Shown: positions 10,656 to 22,315 of the stretch, piece by piece
Layout of the letters: every line of letters begins with the position of its first letter
Position numbering within the stretch: position 1 is the first letter of the stretch
Source of the DNA: Haloactinopolyspora alba
Lineage (GTDB): Bacteria > Actinomycetota > Actinomycetes > Jiangellales > Jiangellaceae
Direction of reading: 5' to 3'
Length of the DNA stretch: 64,000 nucleotides
Assembly (NCBI RefSeq): GCF_003014555.1
Contig: NZ_PYGE01000018.1
Location: 38,726 to 102,725 of the forward strand
Program-made: the position numbers and the translations under genes
The notes under the pieces: model-generated
What the model saw: the letters and a program-made list of their open reading frames with translations, nothing else
Database searches by the model: none
What the model was told of the DNA's origin: nothing

Positions 10656-11329
10656 TTCGCGCCTCCCTTCGCGGCCGAGCGGACGAACAGCAGGCCGCCG
10701 TCGGGCCCCGGGACCGCGCCCTTGAGCAGCAGCACTCCCTTTTCGGCGTCCACCGCGTGGATCTCGATGTTCATCTTGGTCACCCGCTCGCCGCCCATGC
10801 GCCCGGCCATCTTCTGGCCCTTGAACACGCGTCCTGGCGTGGCCGCACCGCCGATGGCGCCCGGCGAACGGTGCTTGCGGTGCACACCGTGCGAACCGCG
10901 CAGACCGCCGAAGCCGTGCCGCTTCATCGTGCCGGCGAAGCCCTTGCCCTTGCTGGTGCCGGTGACGTCGACGTCCTGGCCGGCCTCGAACAGCTCGACG
11001 GTCAGCTCCTGGCCGAGCGTGTGCTCCGAGGCGTCGGCGGTGCGCAGCTCTGCGACGTGCCGCCGCGGCGTCACGCCCGCCTTCTCGAAGTGTCCCTTGG
11101 CCGGCTTCGTGACGCGGCGCGCGTTCGGCGCGCCGAAGGCCATCTGCACGGCGTCGTAGCCGTCGTTCTCGGGCGTGCGGACCTGGGTCACCACGCACGG
11201 GCCGGCCTTGACGACGGTGACCGGGACGATGCGGTTGTTCTCGTCCCACACCTGCGTCATGCCCAGCTTCTCGCCGAGCAGGCCCTTGCGTACGACGCTG
11301 ACGGCGCGCTCCGAATTCTGAGTACTCAT
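10652..11329 (-). CDS. rplC: 50S ribosomal protein uL3
   Basis: Large-subunit assembly initiator of 225 residues. [28 protein letters not shown], shown here as [14 protein letters not shown], is followed by the conserved loop [25 protein letters not shown] segment ([15 protein letters not shown]) and [20 protein letters not shown]. The ATG at 11329 lies 14 bp after rpsJ. Confidence 0.96.
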   Translation of the reverse strand: MSTQNSERAVSVVRKGLLGEKLGMTQVWDENNRIVPVTVVKAGPCVVTQVRTPENDGYDAVQMAFGAPNARRVTKPAKGHFEKAGVTPRRHVAELRTADASEHTLGQELTVELFEAGQDVDVTGTSKGKGFAGTMKRHGFGGLRGSHGVHRKHRSPGAIGGAATPGRVFKGQKMAGRMGGERVTKMNIEIHAVDAEKGVLLLKGAVPGPDGGLLFVRSAAKGGAK

Positions 11330-11343
11330 CGCTGACGCGTCCC

Positions 11344-11652
11344 TTAAAGCTTGATCTCGATGTCGACACCGGCCGGCAGGTCGAGCCGCATCAGCGAGTC
11401 GACGGTCTTCGGCGTCGGGTCGATGATGTCGATCAGCCGCTTGTGCGTACGCATCTCGAAGTGCTCGCGGCTGTCCTTGTACTTGTGCGGCGACCGGATG
11501 ACGCAGTACACGTTCTTCTCGGTAGGCAGCGGCACCGGGCCTGCGACCTCTGCGCCTGTGCGCGTCACCGTGTCGACGATCTTGCGCGCCGACGTGTCGA
11601 TGACCTCGTGGTCGTAGGCCTTGAGCCGGATGCGGATCTTCTGTCCCGCCAT
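11344..11652 (-). CDS. rpsJ: 30S ribosomal protein uS10 (NusE)
   Basis: First gene of the S10 operon, 102 residues. [20 protein letters not shown] and [20 protein letters not shown] are near-invariant. Also acts in antitermination with NusB and couples RNA polymerase to ribosomes through NusG. It follows a ~450-bp leader region that separates it from tuf. Confidence 0.98.
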   Translation of the reverse strand: MAGQKIRIRLKAYDHEVIDTSARKIVDTVTRTGAEVAGPVPLPTEKNVYCVIRSPHKYKDSREHFEMRTHKRLIDIIDPTPKTVDSLMRLDLPAGVDIEIKL

Positions 11653-11723
11653 GGCTGCTTGTCGTCCTCACTCTTCGTACCGCTTGAGATCCGATCTGAC
11701 CGAACACCGGCCAGGCGCTCCAC

Positions 11724-11747
11724 CGACCCCCGCGGTCGGGCGTGTCG
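11724..11747 (-). promoter_or_regulatory. Leader element of the S10 operon, shared with str
   Basis: A 24-bp block, whose core on the transcribed strand is CCCGACCGCGGGGGTCG, lies 71 bp upstream of rpsJ. It recurs without a mismatch at 16513-16536 upstream of rpsL. The core can fold as CCGACC-GCGGG-GGTCGG. A common leader or initiation element of the two operons is inferred. Confidence 0.5.
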
Positions 11748-11925
11748 CACTCCGTGACAAGGCACGGCTATGCCGACGTGCGTCGAATCGAGGGATTCTT
11801 TCTGGTGAAGCCGACCTGGTCGAACCGACCGAGCCGGCATGGCGGAGTTCGCCGTCGTGCGAGTCGATGCACCATCGACCGCGAGCGTGCAGCCTTGACG
11901 TCGCCCTCCACCGAGCAACCTGAAC

Positions 11926-11956
11926 AGTATGCCAGATCGGATCGGCCTCTGGCCAA
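11926..11956 (-). promoter_or_regulatory. Possible S10 operon promoter
   Basis: On the minus strand a TTGGCC hexamer (11951-11956) and a CATACT hexamer (11926-11931) are 19 bp apart, about 275 bp upstream of rpsJ. The matches are moderate and the spacing is long. The rest of 11653-12101 holds no convincing gene. Confidence 0.3.
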
Positions 11957-12024
11957 TCGGGGCGGAACTCGATCACCTGACGACGCCGGAACGTCATGAG
12001 GTCAACGAACCCCACCGGTCGTTC

Positions 12025-12089
12025 GCCGGCGGCGGGTGAGCCGCGAGGGGATGAAGCCTCACCGCCCCGAGCGGCCGCCCGCCGCCGGC
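12025..12089 (-). terminator. Long inverted repeat downstream of tuf
   Basis: Perfect 12-bp arms (GCCGGCGGCGGG / CCCGCCGCCGGC) flank a 41-nt loop, 12 bp beyond the tuf stop. It probably marks the end of the str operon. The loop is long and there is no U-tract. Confidence 0.4.
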
Positions 12090-12101
12090 CAACGACATGG
12101 A

Positions 12102-13298
12102 TTACTTGATGATCTTCGTGACGTTACCGGCGCCGACCGTCCGGCCACCCTCACGGATGGCGAACTTCAGGTTCTCCTCCATGGCGACCGGCTGGATCAG
12201 CTCGACCGTCATCCCCGTGTTGTCGCCGGGCATGACCATCTCGGTGCCCTCGGGCAGCGTCACGACACCGGTCACGTCGGTGGTGCGGAAGTAGAACTGC
12301 GGACGGTAGTTGTTGAAGAACGGCGTGTGCCGGCCACCCTCGTCCTTGCCGAGAATGTAGACCTCGGCCTCGAAGTTGGTGTGCGGCGTGTTGCTGCCGG
12401 GCTTCACCGCGACCATGCCGCGCTCGACGTCCTCGCGCTTGGTACCACGCAGCAACAGGCCGACGTTCTCGCCGGCGCGGGCCTCGTCCAGCGTCTTGCG
12501 GAACATCTCGACCGCGGTGACCGTCGTCTTCGGCGCCGGGCCCGGACGGATGCCGACCAGCTCGATCTCCTCGCTGGCCTTGAGCACGCCGCGCTCGACA
12601 CGGCCGGTGACGACCGTGCCGCGGCCGGTGATCGTGAAGACGTCCTCGATCGGCATCAGGAACGGCTTCTCGATGTCACGGGTCGGGTCCGGGATGCTCG
12701 CGTCCACGGCGTCCATGAGGTCCTCGACCGACTTGACCCACTCCGCGTCGCCCTCGAGCGCCTTCAGCGCCGAGACCTTGACCACCGGAGCGTTGTCGCC
12801 GTCGAAGTCCTGCTCGCTCAGCAGCTCACGGACCTCCATCTCGACGAGCTCCATGATCTCGTCGTCCTCGACCATGTCCGCCTTGTTCAGCGCGACGAGG
12901 ATGTACGGAACGCCGACCTGACGGGCCAGGAGCACGTGCTCCTTGGTCTGCGGCATCGGGCCGTCGGTGGCGGCCACGACCAGGATCGCCCCGTCCATCT
13001 GCGCCGCACCCGTGATCATGTTCTTCACGTAGTCGGCGTGGCCGGGAGCGTCGACGTGAGCGTAGTGACGCTGCTCGGTCTGGTACTCGACGTGCGCGAT
13101 GTTGATCGTGATACCGCGCTGCTTCTCTTCGGGAGCCTTGTCGATGTCCTCGAAGATCTGCGTCTGGTTCAGCTCCGGGTACTTGTCGTGCAGCACCTTC
13201 GTGATCGCCGCGGTCAGCGTCGTCTTCCCGTGGTCGACGTGCCCGATGGTGCCGATGTTGACGTGCGGCTTGGTCCGCTCGAACTTCGCCTTAGCCAC
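12102..13298 (-). CDS. tuf: Elongation factor Tu
   Basis: GTPase that delivers aminoacyl-tRNA to the ribosome, 398 residues. P-loop GHVDHGKT at 19-26, switch [10 protein letters not shown], and NKAD / SALKALEG guanine-binding motifs are intact. GTG start with an AGGAGG site about 12 nt upstream. Last gene of the str operon, 116 bp after fusA. The elfamycin-contact segments ([15 protein letters not shown]) look like wild type. Confidence 0.98.
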   Translation of the reverse strand: MAKAKFERTKPHVNIGTIGHVDHGKTTLTAAITKVLHDKYPELNQTQIFEDIDKAPEEKQRGITINIAHVEYQTEQRHYAHVDAPGHADYVKNMITGAAQMDGAILVVAATDGPMPQTKEHVLLARQVGVPYILVALNKADMVEDDEIMELVEMEVRELLSEQDFDGDNAPVVKVSALKALEGDAEWVKSVEDLMDAVDASIPDPTRDIEKPFLMPIEDVFTITGRGTVVTGRVERGVLKASEEIELVGIRPGPAPKTTVTAVEMFRKTLDEARAGENVGLLLRGTKREDVERGMVAVKPGSNTPHTNFEAEVYILGKDEGGRHTPFFNNYRPQFYFRTTDVTGVVTLPEGTEMVMPGDNTGMTVELIQPVAMEENLKFAIREGGRTVGAGNVTKIIK

Positions 13299-13414
13299 TG
13301 CTGGGTCCTCCTGTTAGGACTCGTACGTTGCCGATGTCCCGCGAACGGTGTGCTCGGCTGCTTTTCTTGGTCGGGTGTGCCTACGTTGTTCCGGCCGGGT
13401 GAAGGCCGGGACGA

Positions 13415-15520
<2,106 letters not shown>

Positions 15521-15559
15521 TCCTGCGTCGCTTCCTGGTTCGTCGAATGCCTGCGTGGA

Positions 15560-16030
15560 TTACCAGCGGTAGTGCGCGAAGGCCTTGTTCGACTCGGCCA
15601 TCTTGTGGGTGTCCTCACGACGCTTCACGCTGGCACCCAGGCCGTTGGAGGCGTCGAGAATCTCGTTCATCAGCCGCTCGGTCATCGTCTTCTCACGACG
15701 CGCGCGCGAGTAGCTGACCAGCCAGCGCAGCGCCAGCGTCGTACTGCGCCCCGAACGCACCTCGATGGGCACCTGGTAGGTGGCGCCACCGACGCGGCGG
15801 CTGCGCACCTCGAGCGTGGGCTTGACGTTGTCGAGGGCGCGCTTGAGCGTCACGACCGGGTCGGTGCCGGTCTTCTCACGGCAGCCCTCGAGGGCGCCGT
15901 GCACGATGCCCTCGGCGACCGACTTCTTGCCGTCGACGAGGACCTTGTTCACCAACTGGGTGACCAGCGGGGAACCGTAGACCGGGTCGACAATGACCGG
16001 TCGCTTCGGGGCGGGGCCCTTGCGCGGCAT
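15560..16030 (-). CDS. rpsG: 30S ribosomal protein uS7
   Basis: Head-domain nucleator of the small subunit, 156 residues. [20 protein letters not shown] and [20 protein letters not shown] are conserved. ATG overlaps the rpsL stop by one base (TGATG). Confidence 0.98.
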   Translation of the reverse strand: MPRKGPAPKRPVIVDPVYGSPLVTQLVNKVLVDGKKSVAEGIVHGALEGCREKTGTDPVVTLKRALDNVKPTLEVRSRRVGGATYQVPIEVRSGRSTTLALRWLVSYSRARREKTMTERLMNEILDASNGLGASVKRREDTHKMAESNKAFAHYRW

Positions 16031-16404
16031 CAGCTCTTCTCCTTCTTCGCGCCGTACCGACTGCGCGCCTGCTTGCGGTTCTTCACGCCCTGCGTGTCGA
16101 GCGAACCGCGGACGATCTTGTACCGGACGCCGGGCAGGTCCTTCACACGACCGCCGCGCACGAGCACCATCGAGTGCTCCTGCAGGTTGTGGCCCACGCC
16201 CGGGATGTAGGCGGTGACCTCGATCTGACTGGTCAGCTTGACGCGAGCGACCTTACGCAGGGCCGAGTTCGGCTTTTTGGGGGTCGTGGTGTACACGCGC
16301 GTGCACACACCGCGCCGCTGCGGGCTGCCTTTGAGCGCCGGAGTTGTGTTCTTGGCGACCTTGTCCTGGCGGCCCTTGCGGACCAGCTGCTGGATCGTGG
16401 GCAC
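16030..16404 (-). CDS. rpsL: 30S ribosomal protein uS12
   Basis: Decoding-centre protein of 124 residues, first gene of the str operon. [18 protein letters not shown] carries the lysine (Lys43-Lys44 pair) whose mutation gives streptomycin resistance; the sequence is wild type. [17 protein letters not shown] holds the second site, also wild type. GTG start after a GGAGAC site. Confidence 0.98.
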   Translation of the reverse strand: MPTIQQLVRKGRQDKVAKNTTPALKGSPQRRGVCTRVYTTTPKKPNSALRKVARVKLTSQIEVTAYIPGVGHNLQEHSMVLVRGGRVKDLPGVRYKIVRGSLDTQGVKNRKQARSRYGAKKEKS

Positions 16405-16512
16405 TACGTCTCCGTTGTCCTCGTGCGTGTGTCGAACTGCCTCGACATCTGGGTTCTCGGATCGCGCTGAACGACAACCTCGTCAGCGGAATGGTGGGCG
16501 GCCGCCGTCAGG

Positions 16513-16536
16513 CGACCCCCGCGGTCGGGCGTGTCG
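16513..16536 (-). promoter_or_regulatory. Leader element of the str operon, shared with S10
   Basis: Exact 24-bp match to 11724-11747, here 109 bp upstream of rpsL and inside the predicted transcript leader. Its GACC-GCGGG-GGTC core can form a small hairpin. The shared position upstream of two ribosomal operons suggests common control. Confidence 0.5.
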
Positions 16537-16657
16537 GCCCGACACCACTCCACGCAACCAGGTTCCCGATCAGTGTGGTCGGTGGATCTGTCCGGTATGC
16601 GCCAGCTCGTCGGCTGGGCGCGCCGGTTGGCCCGGAACAGTCCAGGCACGAAGAATG

Positions 16658-16687
16658 AGGTTACCCGCTCGAGGGCACCCAGGTCAA
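16658..16687 (-). promoter_or_regulatory. Predicted promoter of the str operon
   Basis: On the minus strand TTGACC (16682-16687) and TAACCT (16658-16663) are 18 bp apart, a good sigma-70-type arrangement. Transcription from about 16650 would give a leader of roughly 245 nt before rpsL. Confidence 0.5.
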
Positions 16688-16897
16688 AGCGGGCGCCGCG
16701 CTCAGGCAACCTGCCGTCGTGCGGCCACGGTAGCTCACCACGCCCGCCCGCGTCACCCCTGCACTGTGACGCCGAAGTCAAGCGTGAAGGTGAAGCAGTG
16801 ATCTCGTTGACCGTCGCCGTGACTGAACTCTGTCGAACGTGGTCAGCGACCTGCTACCGTGCGTTCTCCAACTTTGATCATCCACACGGGGGTCGCC

Positions 16898-16963
16898 GTG
16901 CGTGTCGTATCGTCCGAGTTCGCCGCTCCGCGCGCTTCAAGCACACCCCGCCGGACGCGGTAG
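16898..16963 (+). CDS. Possible 21-codon leader ORF before the FtsK-like gene
   Basis: GTG at 16898, preceded by a G-rich stretch, opens a 21-codon frame (MRVVSSEFAAPRASSTPPDAV). Its TAG stop directly abuts the ATG of the FtsK-like gene, which has no clear ribosome-binding site of its own. It could couple translation of the ATPase, or reflect a misplaced start. Weak support. Confidence 0.25.
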   Translation: MRVVSSEFAAPRASSTPRRTR

Positions 16964-19732
16964 ATGCTCGGGCGCGCCCGAACCATCCGTGCGACGCAGG
17001 CGCTGGTCGACGCCGTCGCAATACTTCACCAGGTCGCGGACCGGGACCGACAAGCACTCGAACAGCGGCGTGCCGACGATCTCAAGCAGCTGAGGGCGGG
17101 CTTTGCGGAAGAGGCCGGCGATCTGTACGAGGACCATGCCGCCGAGACATCACGACGCCGAACGGCGCTGAACGACGCCGTCACCACCTTCTCAACGCCC
17201 CAGCACGATGGGGGCCCGTTCGACGTTGCCGAGTACGTGCGCCTGGGGCAGGCGACGCTCGACACGGATCTGCCCGATCGTGCGGCGTCACCCACGATCC
17301 CCGTGTGGGCACCACTACTCGATCACGGAAATCTCGTCCTCACCGGCTCCTGGTCGGACACCGTCGCAGGGCTGATCCGATCGATGGTCCATCAGACGCT
17401 GACAGATAGCGGCCCTGGCCAGGTACGCATCCGATCAGTCGATCCGTCGGTCCGGTCCGCACTCGCCGCGTTCTCGCCACTCGCCGACGTCCGCGATGAC
17501 CTCTTGACACCGCCTGCCACGTCGGAACACGAGGTCGAGGAAATGCTCCAAGGGCTCCTCGCCGACGTTCGTGCCACGGTGGACATGTTCCAGGGGCGGC
17601 GCTCCACCCTCGGCCAGCTGCGTCGCGAGACCGGCCAGCCCATCGGCACCTACCAGCTCCTCGTCGTCACCGACTTTCCCGCCGGGTTCTCCAGGCGGGC
17701 CACCGAAGGTCTGCTCAACGTCATGCGGGCTGGACCTGCCGTCGGCGTCAGCACGATCGTGCATGTCGATCCCGCCTTTCGGTCCACACCCGGTACGCCC
17801 GCCGTCGACACGCTTGCCTCCCAGGCAGAGACGATCGCGGTCACCGATCAGGGGGTGCGAACGGGTTGGCTTCCGGGCTGGACGATGACGCCGGACCCCG
17901 AGCCCGACCTCACGACCACCGCCGACCTCGCCGAGAAGGCGCGGGGAGCACAAGCTCCGCAGATCGATTTCCTCGATTGCCAGCCGAACGTTGATCTCCT
18001 GTCCGACGTGTCGACCCATCGCCTTACCGCAACCATCGGCCGTGCCGGCCAGCGCCCCGTCACTCTCACGTTGGGTGACGAGATCGATCAACGCCACAAC
18101 ATCCTGGTCTCCGGTGCCGTCGGCCAGGGCAAGTCGAACCTGCTCATGGTGCTCATCCACAGCCTCGCGATGCGCTATCCGCCGAGTGAACTCGAGATGC
18201 ATCTCCTCGACTTCAAGGAGGGCGTGACGCTCGAACCATTGGGAGCCCGGTCGTCACCCCCGTCGTGGCTCCCCCACGCGGTATCCATCGGGTTGAACAG
18301 CGATCGGACCTACGGTGCGTCCGTCTTGTCGCACCTGGTGGCTGAGTTCGAGCGCAGGGCGACGCTGATGCGCGGGCACGGCGACAACATCACGAAGTAC
18401 CGTCTCGCCGACCCGTCGCACCGGATGCCCCGAATCCTCGTCGTCATCGACGAGTTCCAGGTGCTGTTCGACGCGGACGACGACACCTCTGAACGAGCTC
18501 TGGCCGACCTCGAACGTCTCGCCCGGAAGGGCCGCGCCTATGGCATTCACCTCGTGCTCGCGTCGCAGACACTCTCAGGCATCACATCGATGCTCACAAA
18601 ACAGGATGGGATCTTCGCGCAGTTCCCGATCCGCCTGGCGCTGAAGAACTCCGCAGCGGAGTCTCGCGCCGTCCTGGACCAGAACAACACGGCAGCAGCA
18701 CGGCTACGCTATCGCGGCGAACTCCTCGTCAATCTCGACTTCGGCGACGTCGAGTCGAACCGCCGGGCCACGGTGTGCTGGGCCCAGGACCGCCAACTGG
18801 CTCAACTACGTCAACGTCTGTGCGATCACTCGGGGGCCGACCATTCTCGGCGACCGACAACTTTCGACGGCGCGCATGCTCCTTCACTCGCCGAGGCTCA
18901 TCAGAAGTTGAGCGGCATTCGCCGGTCACCGGACTCGACAGCGGCTCGGTCGGCGCTACTCGGTACCACGGTCGACGTCCGTTCCGAGCCCGTCGGGTTC
19001 GCACTGACCGCCGACAACGGACGCCATCTCGCCGTGGTCGGCGCAGGCGCTCCTCGAAGCGGTTCCGGCATCTCTGAAGCGGACAACCAGGCCGTCGGCG
19101 CACTACAGGCCGCCGCCTTGAGTCTCGCCGCCCAGCACGGTGGCGATGGTGCGCAGATCGTCATTGTCGACCTCCTGCCGGAGACGACGTCGACGGCGTG
19201 CAACATGAACGAGTTCACGAACATCCTCGGCACGTCAGGCGTGACGGTGACCCGGTACGACAACAAGAACGTCGACGACTACCTAATCAGCCTGAACGAC
19301 ATGATCGAATCGCGTCAGCCGGACGATGCGCCGGTCTATGTCGTCGCGTTCGGCCTCGACCGGGTTCGAAAGTTCCGCCACCTCGATATGGCGCGTGGCG
19401 CAACGGTTACTCCAGCTGACGGTGTGCACGCCCTGCTGCGTGACGGACCACCGGTCGGCGCGCACCTGCTGGCATGGTGGTCGAGTTTGCGGGTGATGAA
19501 CGAGCACCTGGGGCTCGAGGCGTCCGGGACCGTCGACGGCATCCTCGCGCTTCGAGTCACATCGAATGACGCACAGGATCTGTTCGGTCCGTTCACGGTC
19601 TGGAAACCTGACGGGCCACGCGGGCTGCTGCACGACCGCGTCGAATCGTCGGAGCCCAGCGTCATTGTCCCGTTCCGGCCTCTCATGACTGCACAGATCG
19701 ATACGGTACGTCAGATGGTGGAGCAGCTTTGA
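16964..19732 (+). CDS. FtsK/SpoIIIE-type ATPase, soluble, first gene of the island
   Basis: A 922-residue protein with no membrane segment. Residues ~10-75 are a charged coiled coil. The central FtsK/SpoIIIE motor has Walker A GAVGQGKS at 384-391 (Lys390), Walker B ILVVIDEF with Asp496-Glu497, the conserved HLLDFKEG, and LVLASQTLSGI. A C-terminal second ATPase-like fold (~640-900) has a degenerate loop (VVGAGAPRSGSG) and VIVDLLP. FtsK proper needs TM helices and a gamma domain, and EccC has three ATPase domains; neither fits. The stop overlaps the next start (TTGA). Moving a protein substrate is inferred from the small helical neighbours; DNA translocation is possible. Confidence 0.85.
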   Translation: MLGRARTIRATQALVDAVAILHQVADRDRQALEQRRADDLKQLRAGFAEEAGDLYEDHAAETSRRRTALNDAVTTFSTPQHDGGPFDVAEYVRLGQATLDTDLPDRAASPTIPVWAPLLDHGNLVLTGSWSDTVAGLIRSMVHQTLTDSGPGQVRIRSVDPSVRSALAAFSPLADVRDDLLTPPATSEHEVEEMLQGLLADVRATVDMFQGRRSTLGQLRRETGQPIGTYQLLVVTDFPAGFSRRATEGLLNVMRAGPAVGVSTIVHVDPAFRSTPGTPAVDTLASQAETIAVTDQGVRTGWLPGWTMTPDPEPDLTTTADLAEKARGAQAPQIDFLDCQPNVDLLSDVSTHRLTATIGRAGQRPVTLTLGDEIDQRHNILVSGAVGQGKSNLLMVLIHSLAMRYPPSELEMHLLDFKEGVTLEPLGARSSPPSWLPHAVSIGLNSDRTYGASVLSHLVAEFERRATLMRGHGDNITKYRLADPSHRMPRILVVIDEFQVLFDADDDTSERALADLERLARKGRAYGIHLVLASQTLSGITSMLTKQDGIFAQFPIRLALKNSAAESRAVLDQNNTAAARLRYRGELLVNLDFGDVESNRRATVCWAQDRQLAQLRQRLCDHSGADHSRRPTTFDGAHAPSLAEAHQKLSGIRRSPDSTAARSALLGTTVDVRSEPVGFALTADNGRHLAVVGAGAPRSGSGISEADNQAVGALQAAALSLAAQHGGDGAQIVIVDLLPETTSTACNMNEFTNILGTSGVTVTRYDNKNVDDYLISLNDMIESRQPDDAPVYVVAFGLDRVRKFRHLDMARGATVTPADGVHALLRDGPPVGAHLLAWWSSLRVMNEHLGLEASGTVDGILALRVTSNDAQDLFGPFTVWKPDGPRGLLHDRVESSEPSVIVPFRPLMTAQIDTVRQMVEQL

Positions 19733-20181
19733 ACGGCTGGGACGCATACAGGCAGGCCGCCGCCCACCTGGCCGAGATGCCCGAGGAGGCCGACGCAGAC
19801 GTCGAACGACTGGCCGCCGATCAGGAGCAGCGCACCGAATCCGTACGAGCTTCGTTCGAGCACGAGATTGAGCACACGTACGAGCACAAGCAGAAGTGCA
19901 ACCAACTCCTCAGCGATGGCCGAGACGAACTGCGGCGTGTCCGCGGCCAGGTCCTTATCGACCGTAGCGAACCATTGGCCGACGCAGAGATAGACCCGCG
20001 CCTCGACATCCGGGAGGCGACGCGACGCGCTGACGTTGCTCTGGACGAGTTGAGAACGGCGGTGTCGAAGCAGAAGAGCCCGTCAGAACTGGCAGGTGAT
20101 GTCGCAGGCGGCGTTGGCTTGTTGGTCGCTTTCGCCACGGTCGTGCTGGTCATCACCCTGATCGTGATCCAATTCATCTGA
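19729..20181 (+). CDS. Coiled-coil protein with a C-terminal membrane anchor
   Basis: A 150-residue protein. Residues ~15-120 are highly charged and helical (repeated Glu/Arg/Gln/His), and residues ~128-149 form one hydrophobic helix (VGLLVAFATVVLVITLIVI) ending at the C-terminus, so the bulk would face the cytosol as a tail-anchored protein. The TTG start overlaps the ATPase stop (TTGA). It may tether the soluble ATPase to the membrane, which is inference. No known family recognised. Confidence 0.75.
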   Translation: MNGWDAYRQAAAHLAEMPEEADADVERLAADQEQRTESVRASFEHEIEHTYEHKQKCNQLLSDGRDELRRVRGQVLIDRSEPLADAEIDPRLDIREATRRADVALDELRTAVSKQKSPSELAGDVAGGVGLLVAFATVVLVITLIVIQFI

Positions 20182-20204
20182 CTGCCCCTATTCCGGGAGG
20201 AACG

Positions 20205-20465
20205 TTGTCGCAGCTCTCTCAGCTCAAGTCCCAGGTCGCCGCGCTCGGTCGCGACGCTTCGGCCACAGCCACGTCCCTGGCTGGCTACAAAGCAAAGTTC
20301 TCCGAATCGGTCGGTCAAGTCACCGCCACTGTGGGCGGCTCCGCACAGCATGTCGATCAGGACATGATCGCAACGTTGAAGGCCGCCGAGCAGCGCGTCG
20401 ACGACGCCATAGTCGCACTGCAGCAGGCCGCCAAAGCTGCCAACTCTTACGCCTCCAGCCTCTGA
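20205..20465 (+). CDS. Small helical protein of ESX/WXG100 size
   Basis: An 86-residue, all-helical, Ala/Gln-rich protein starting MSQLSQLKSQVAALGRDA. TTG start with a strong GGAGGA site about 6 nt upstream. A turn near the middle (GGSAQHVDQDM) separates two amphipathic helices, as in WXG100 proteins. It has no Trp-x-Gly motif and no clear export signal. Its place after an FtsK-like ATPase suggests a substrate or partner, not proven. Confidence 0.7.
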   Translation: MSQLSQLKSQVAALGRDASATATSLAGYKAKFSESVGQVTATVGGSAQHVDQDMIATLKAAEQRVDDAIVALQQAAKAANSYASSL

Positions 20466-20474
20466 GGCACACTC

Positions 20475-21147
20475 GTGTCGGAACTGGAAGACCTCGCCCG
20501 CACGATCCACGCATTGTGCGAACGGATCCAGCACGACACTCCGCACCTACACCAGAGCCAGCAGCACATCCGTCACCTTCGCCGTCCGCGCCGCACACCT
20601 CTCTCGCACCAGCAACGACCCAGGTCTTAAGCGCGTCGCCGACCTCGCCCACCACGCCGCCGAACGTCTCGCCGTCTCGATCACCGCCCTGATCGAAACC
20701 AGCAACCACGGTCACCGCTACGCCGACACCCTGACCGGATGGAATGCCGGAACACCGCGATTGTCCACCGGCAACACCGCCTCTGGCGCGCCACGGGATC
20801 CGGCACCGGAGACCACCGACACCGAACCCAAAACCGACACCGCGGCGTCACCCCCTCCGGCCGTCAATTCATACGACTGGACAGACACCGACAATCAGAT
20901 CAACGAGGCGCTGCAAACGGGGCACCGTCTACGCCGTACTGAGCGTACGTGGCACGTCGCACGCGACCGGGCCATCGCCTACGCGCCGACCGGCGGTGCT
21001 CTGGTCGCGGTGTTCGCCGGCCACATCCCGGAGCCCATCCGCACCATGGTCGGCCTGCTTGGTGTCGGCGCCGGCGCGCTGGCGGAACCGGCGCAAAACC
21101 AGAAGGAGCTAGCCCATGGCACTCGACCCAGCACTCGTCCGCGCTGA
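20475..21147 (+). pseudogene. Helical/proline-rich gene broken by a frameshift
   Basis: GTG at 20475 opens a frame of good codon use (MSELEDLARTIHALCERIQH) that stops at a TAA near 20628 after 51 codons. The next frame is open from about 20413 to 21147 with strong GC3 and continues naturally (TFAVRAAHLSRTSNDPGLKRV), but has no start codon before a TTG at 20761. One base too many, near 20555-20570, explains both. The joined product would be about 223 residues: helical N-half, Pro/Thr-rich linker, then a hydrophobic segment (GALVAVFAGHIPEP / MVGLLGVGAGAL). Sequencing error, a real mutation and programmed frameshifting cannot be separated here. Confidence 0.55.
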
Positions 21148-21574
21148 AGCCGCCATGCGCCACGGCTTCGCCTGCGCCGGAGACGGAGCCGGAGCCGGCG
21201 ACGAAATGGTCGCCACATTCGAAGGACTGTCCGACCACGAACACGTCGTCGCGTTCAACCTCGCCCGCCGCGTCATCATCGAAGCCCTCTCGGCCGCCAG
21301 GCCGGAAGGAATGACCGACGACGACTTCACCACCCTCGGCGCCAATATGGCGAAAACGATGGCGTGGGCCGACCTCGAACCAAATGGAGTCCAGACCTTC
21401 CTGCGCGAAGTCTGGCACGGACAGCCCTATAGCACCGACGAGGCCGACACGTTCGGCCTGGCCATCGTCTGCGGCGGATACCTCGTAGTCGGCCTCGCAC
21501 CCGACGGTGACTGGTCCACCTTCCTCGACACCCTCCTCGACCGCATCGTCTTCCCCGACGGAACCGCGCAGTGA
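21116..21574 (+). CDS. Small acidic protein of unknown function
   Basis: A 152-residue acidic protein starting MALDPALVRAEAAMRHGFAC. The ATG is preceded by AGAAGGAG and overlaps the previous frame by 32 bp, implying an operon. Helical, with many Asp/Glu and a C-terminal ending DRIVFPDGTAQ. No signal peptide, membrane helix or recognised motif. Confidence 0.7.
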   Translation: MALDPALVRAEAAMRHGFACAGDGAGAGDEMVATFEGLSDHEHVVAFNLARRVIIEALSAARPEGMTDDDFTTLGANMAKTMAWADLEPNGVQTFLREVWHGQPYSTDEADTFGLAIVCGGYLVVGLAPDGDWSTFLDTLLDRIVFPDGTAQ

Positions 21575-21728
21575 GTGCACGCCCGAGCGACACTGCCCCG
21601 CGGGCAATCGACGTCCCGTCATCGAGCTTTACGACGGGATCGGCAGTCGAGTTGCTGGATATACTTTCGGCGAGGCCAGACGTCTCGATCTCCTCCCGTG
21701 CGCACCTCAGGGAGTGGAGCGCCACCCG

Positions 21729-22238
21729 ATGACTGAACGCAAACCTTCCGGGATCGACTTCGAAACGTGGATCGACAAGCAGATCCGCGAAGCGCAGGAA
21801 CGCGGCGAGTTCGACGACCTGCCGGGCGCCGGCAAGCCCCTGCCGAACCTCGGCCGACAGCGCGACGAGCTTTGGTGGGTCCGTGACAAGCTGGCGCGCG
21901 AGGGTCTGTCGACCGAAGAAGTGCTCCCGACTGCGCTGAAGCTGCGCAAAGAGACGCACCGGCTGCCCGAGACGGTCCGCGACCTCACGTCCGAAGACGA
22001 GGTGCGTGCGGTGGTCGCCGATCTGAATGCCCGGATCAAGGCCTGGCTGCGAGCACCCTCCGGACCACACATCCGCGTCGGACTGGTGAACGCGGACACC
22101 GTCGTCGCGCAGTGGAAGGAAGACCGGGCAGCGTCTGCGTCCGACGCTTCGACGACGGTCCCGGCCTCCCAGGAAGCCGCGGCACCCAGCCGTCCACGCT
22201 GGTGGCACCGCCTCACGAGTCGGCAGCATCGAGCGTAG
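21729..22238 (+). CDS. DUF1992-like (DnaJ-homologue subfamily C28) protein
   Basis: A 169-residue protein. The N-terminal ~110 residues match the DUF1992 pattern: IDKQIREAQERGEFDDLPGAGKPL, here as IREAQERGEFDDLPGAGKPL, then WWVRDKLAREG and a LKLRKETHRLPETV helix. It has no J domain. The C-terminus is an Ala/Ser tail ending in Trp-rich basic residues. ATG 21729 follows GGGAGTGGAG; the upstream open frame is unrelated. Function of the family is unknown. It may be an independent resident gene and not part of the ATPase operon (155-bp gap). Confidence 0.8.
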   Translation: MTERKPSGIDFETWIDKQIREAQERGEFDDLPGAGKPLPNLGRQRDELWWVRDKLAREGLSTEEVLPTALKLRKETHRLPETVRDLTSEDEVRAVVADLNARIKAWLRAPSGPHIRVGLVNADTVVAQWKEDRAASASDASTTVPASQEAAAPSRPRWWHRLTSRQHRA

Positions 22239-22315
22239 TCACGGTCCCAGTGCGGACAGCGCCGCGAGAACTCGCCCCGTGATGTGGCCATCTGCTCAGT
22301 TGTCACACGTTGCCC

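Noticed and set aside
16964..19732. True cell-division FtsK or EccC
   Set aside because: No N-terminal membrane helices, no gamma domain, and only one intact ATPase domain plus one degenerate one.
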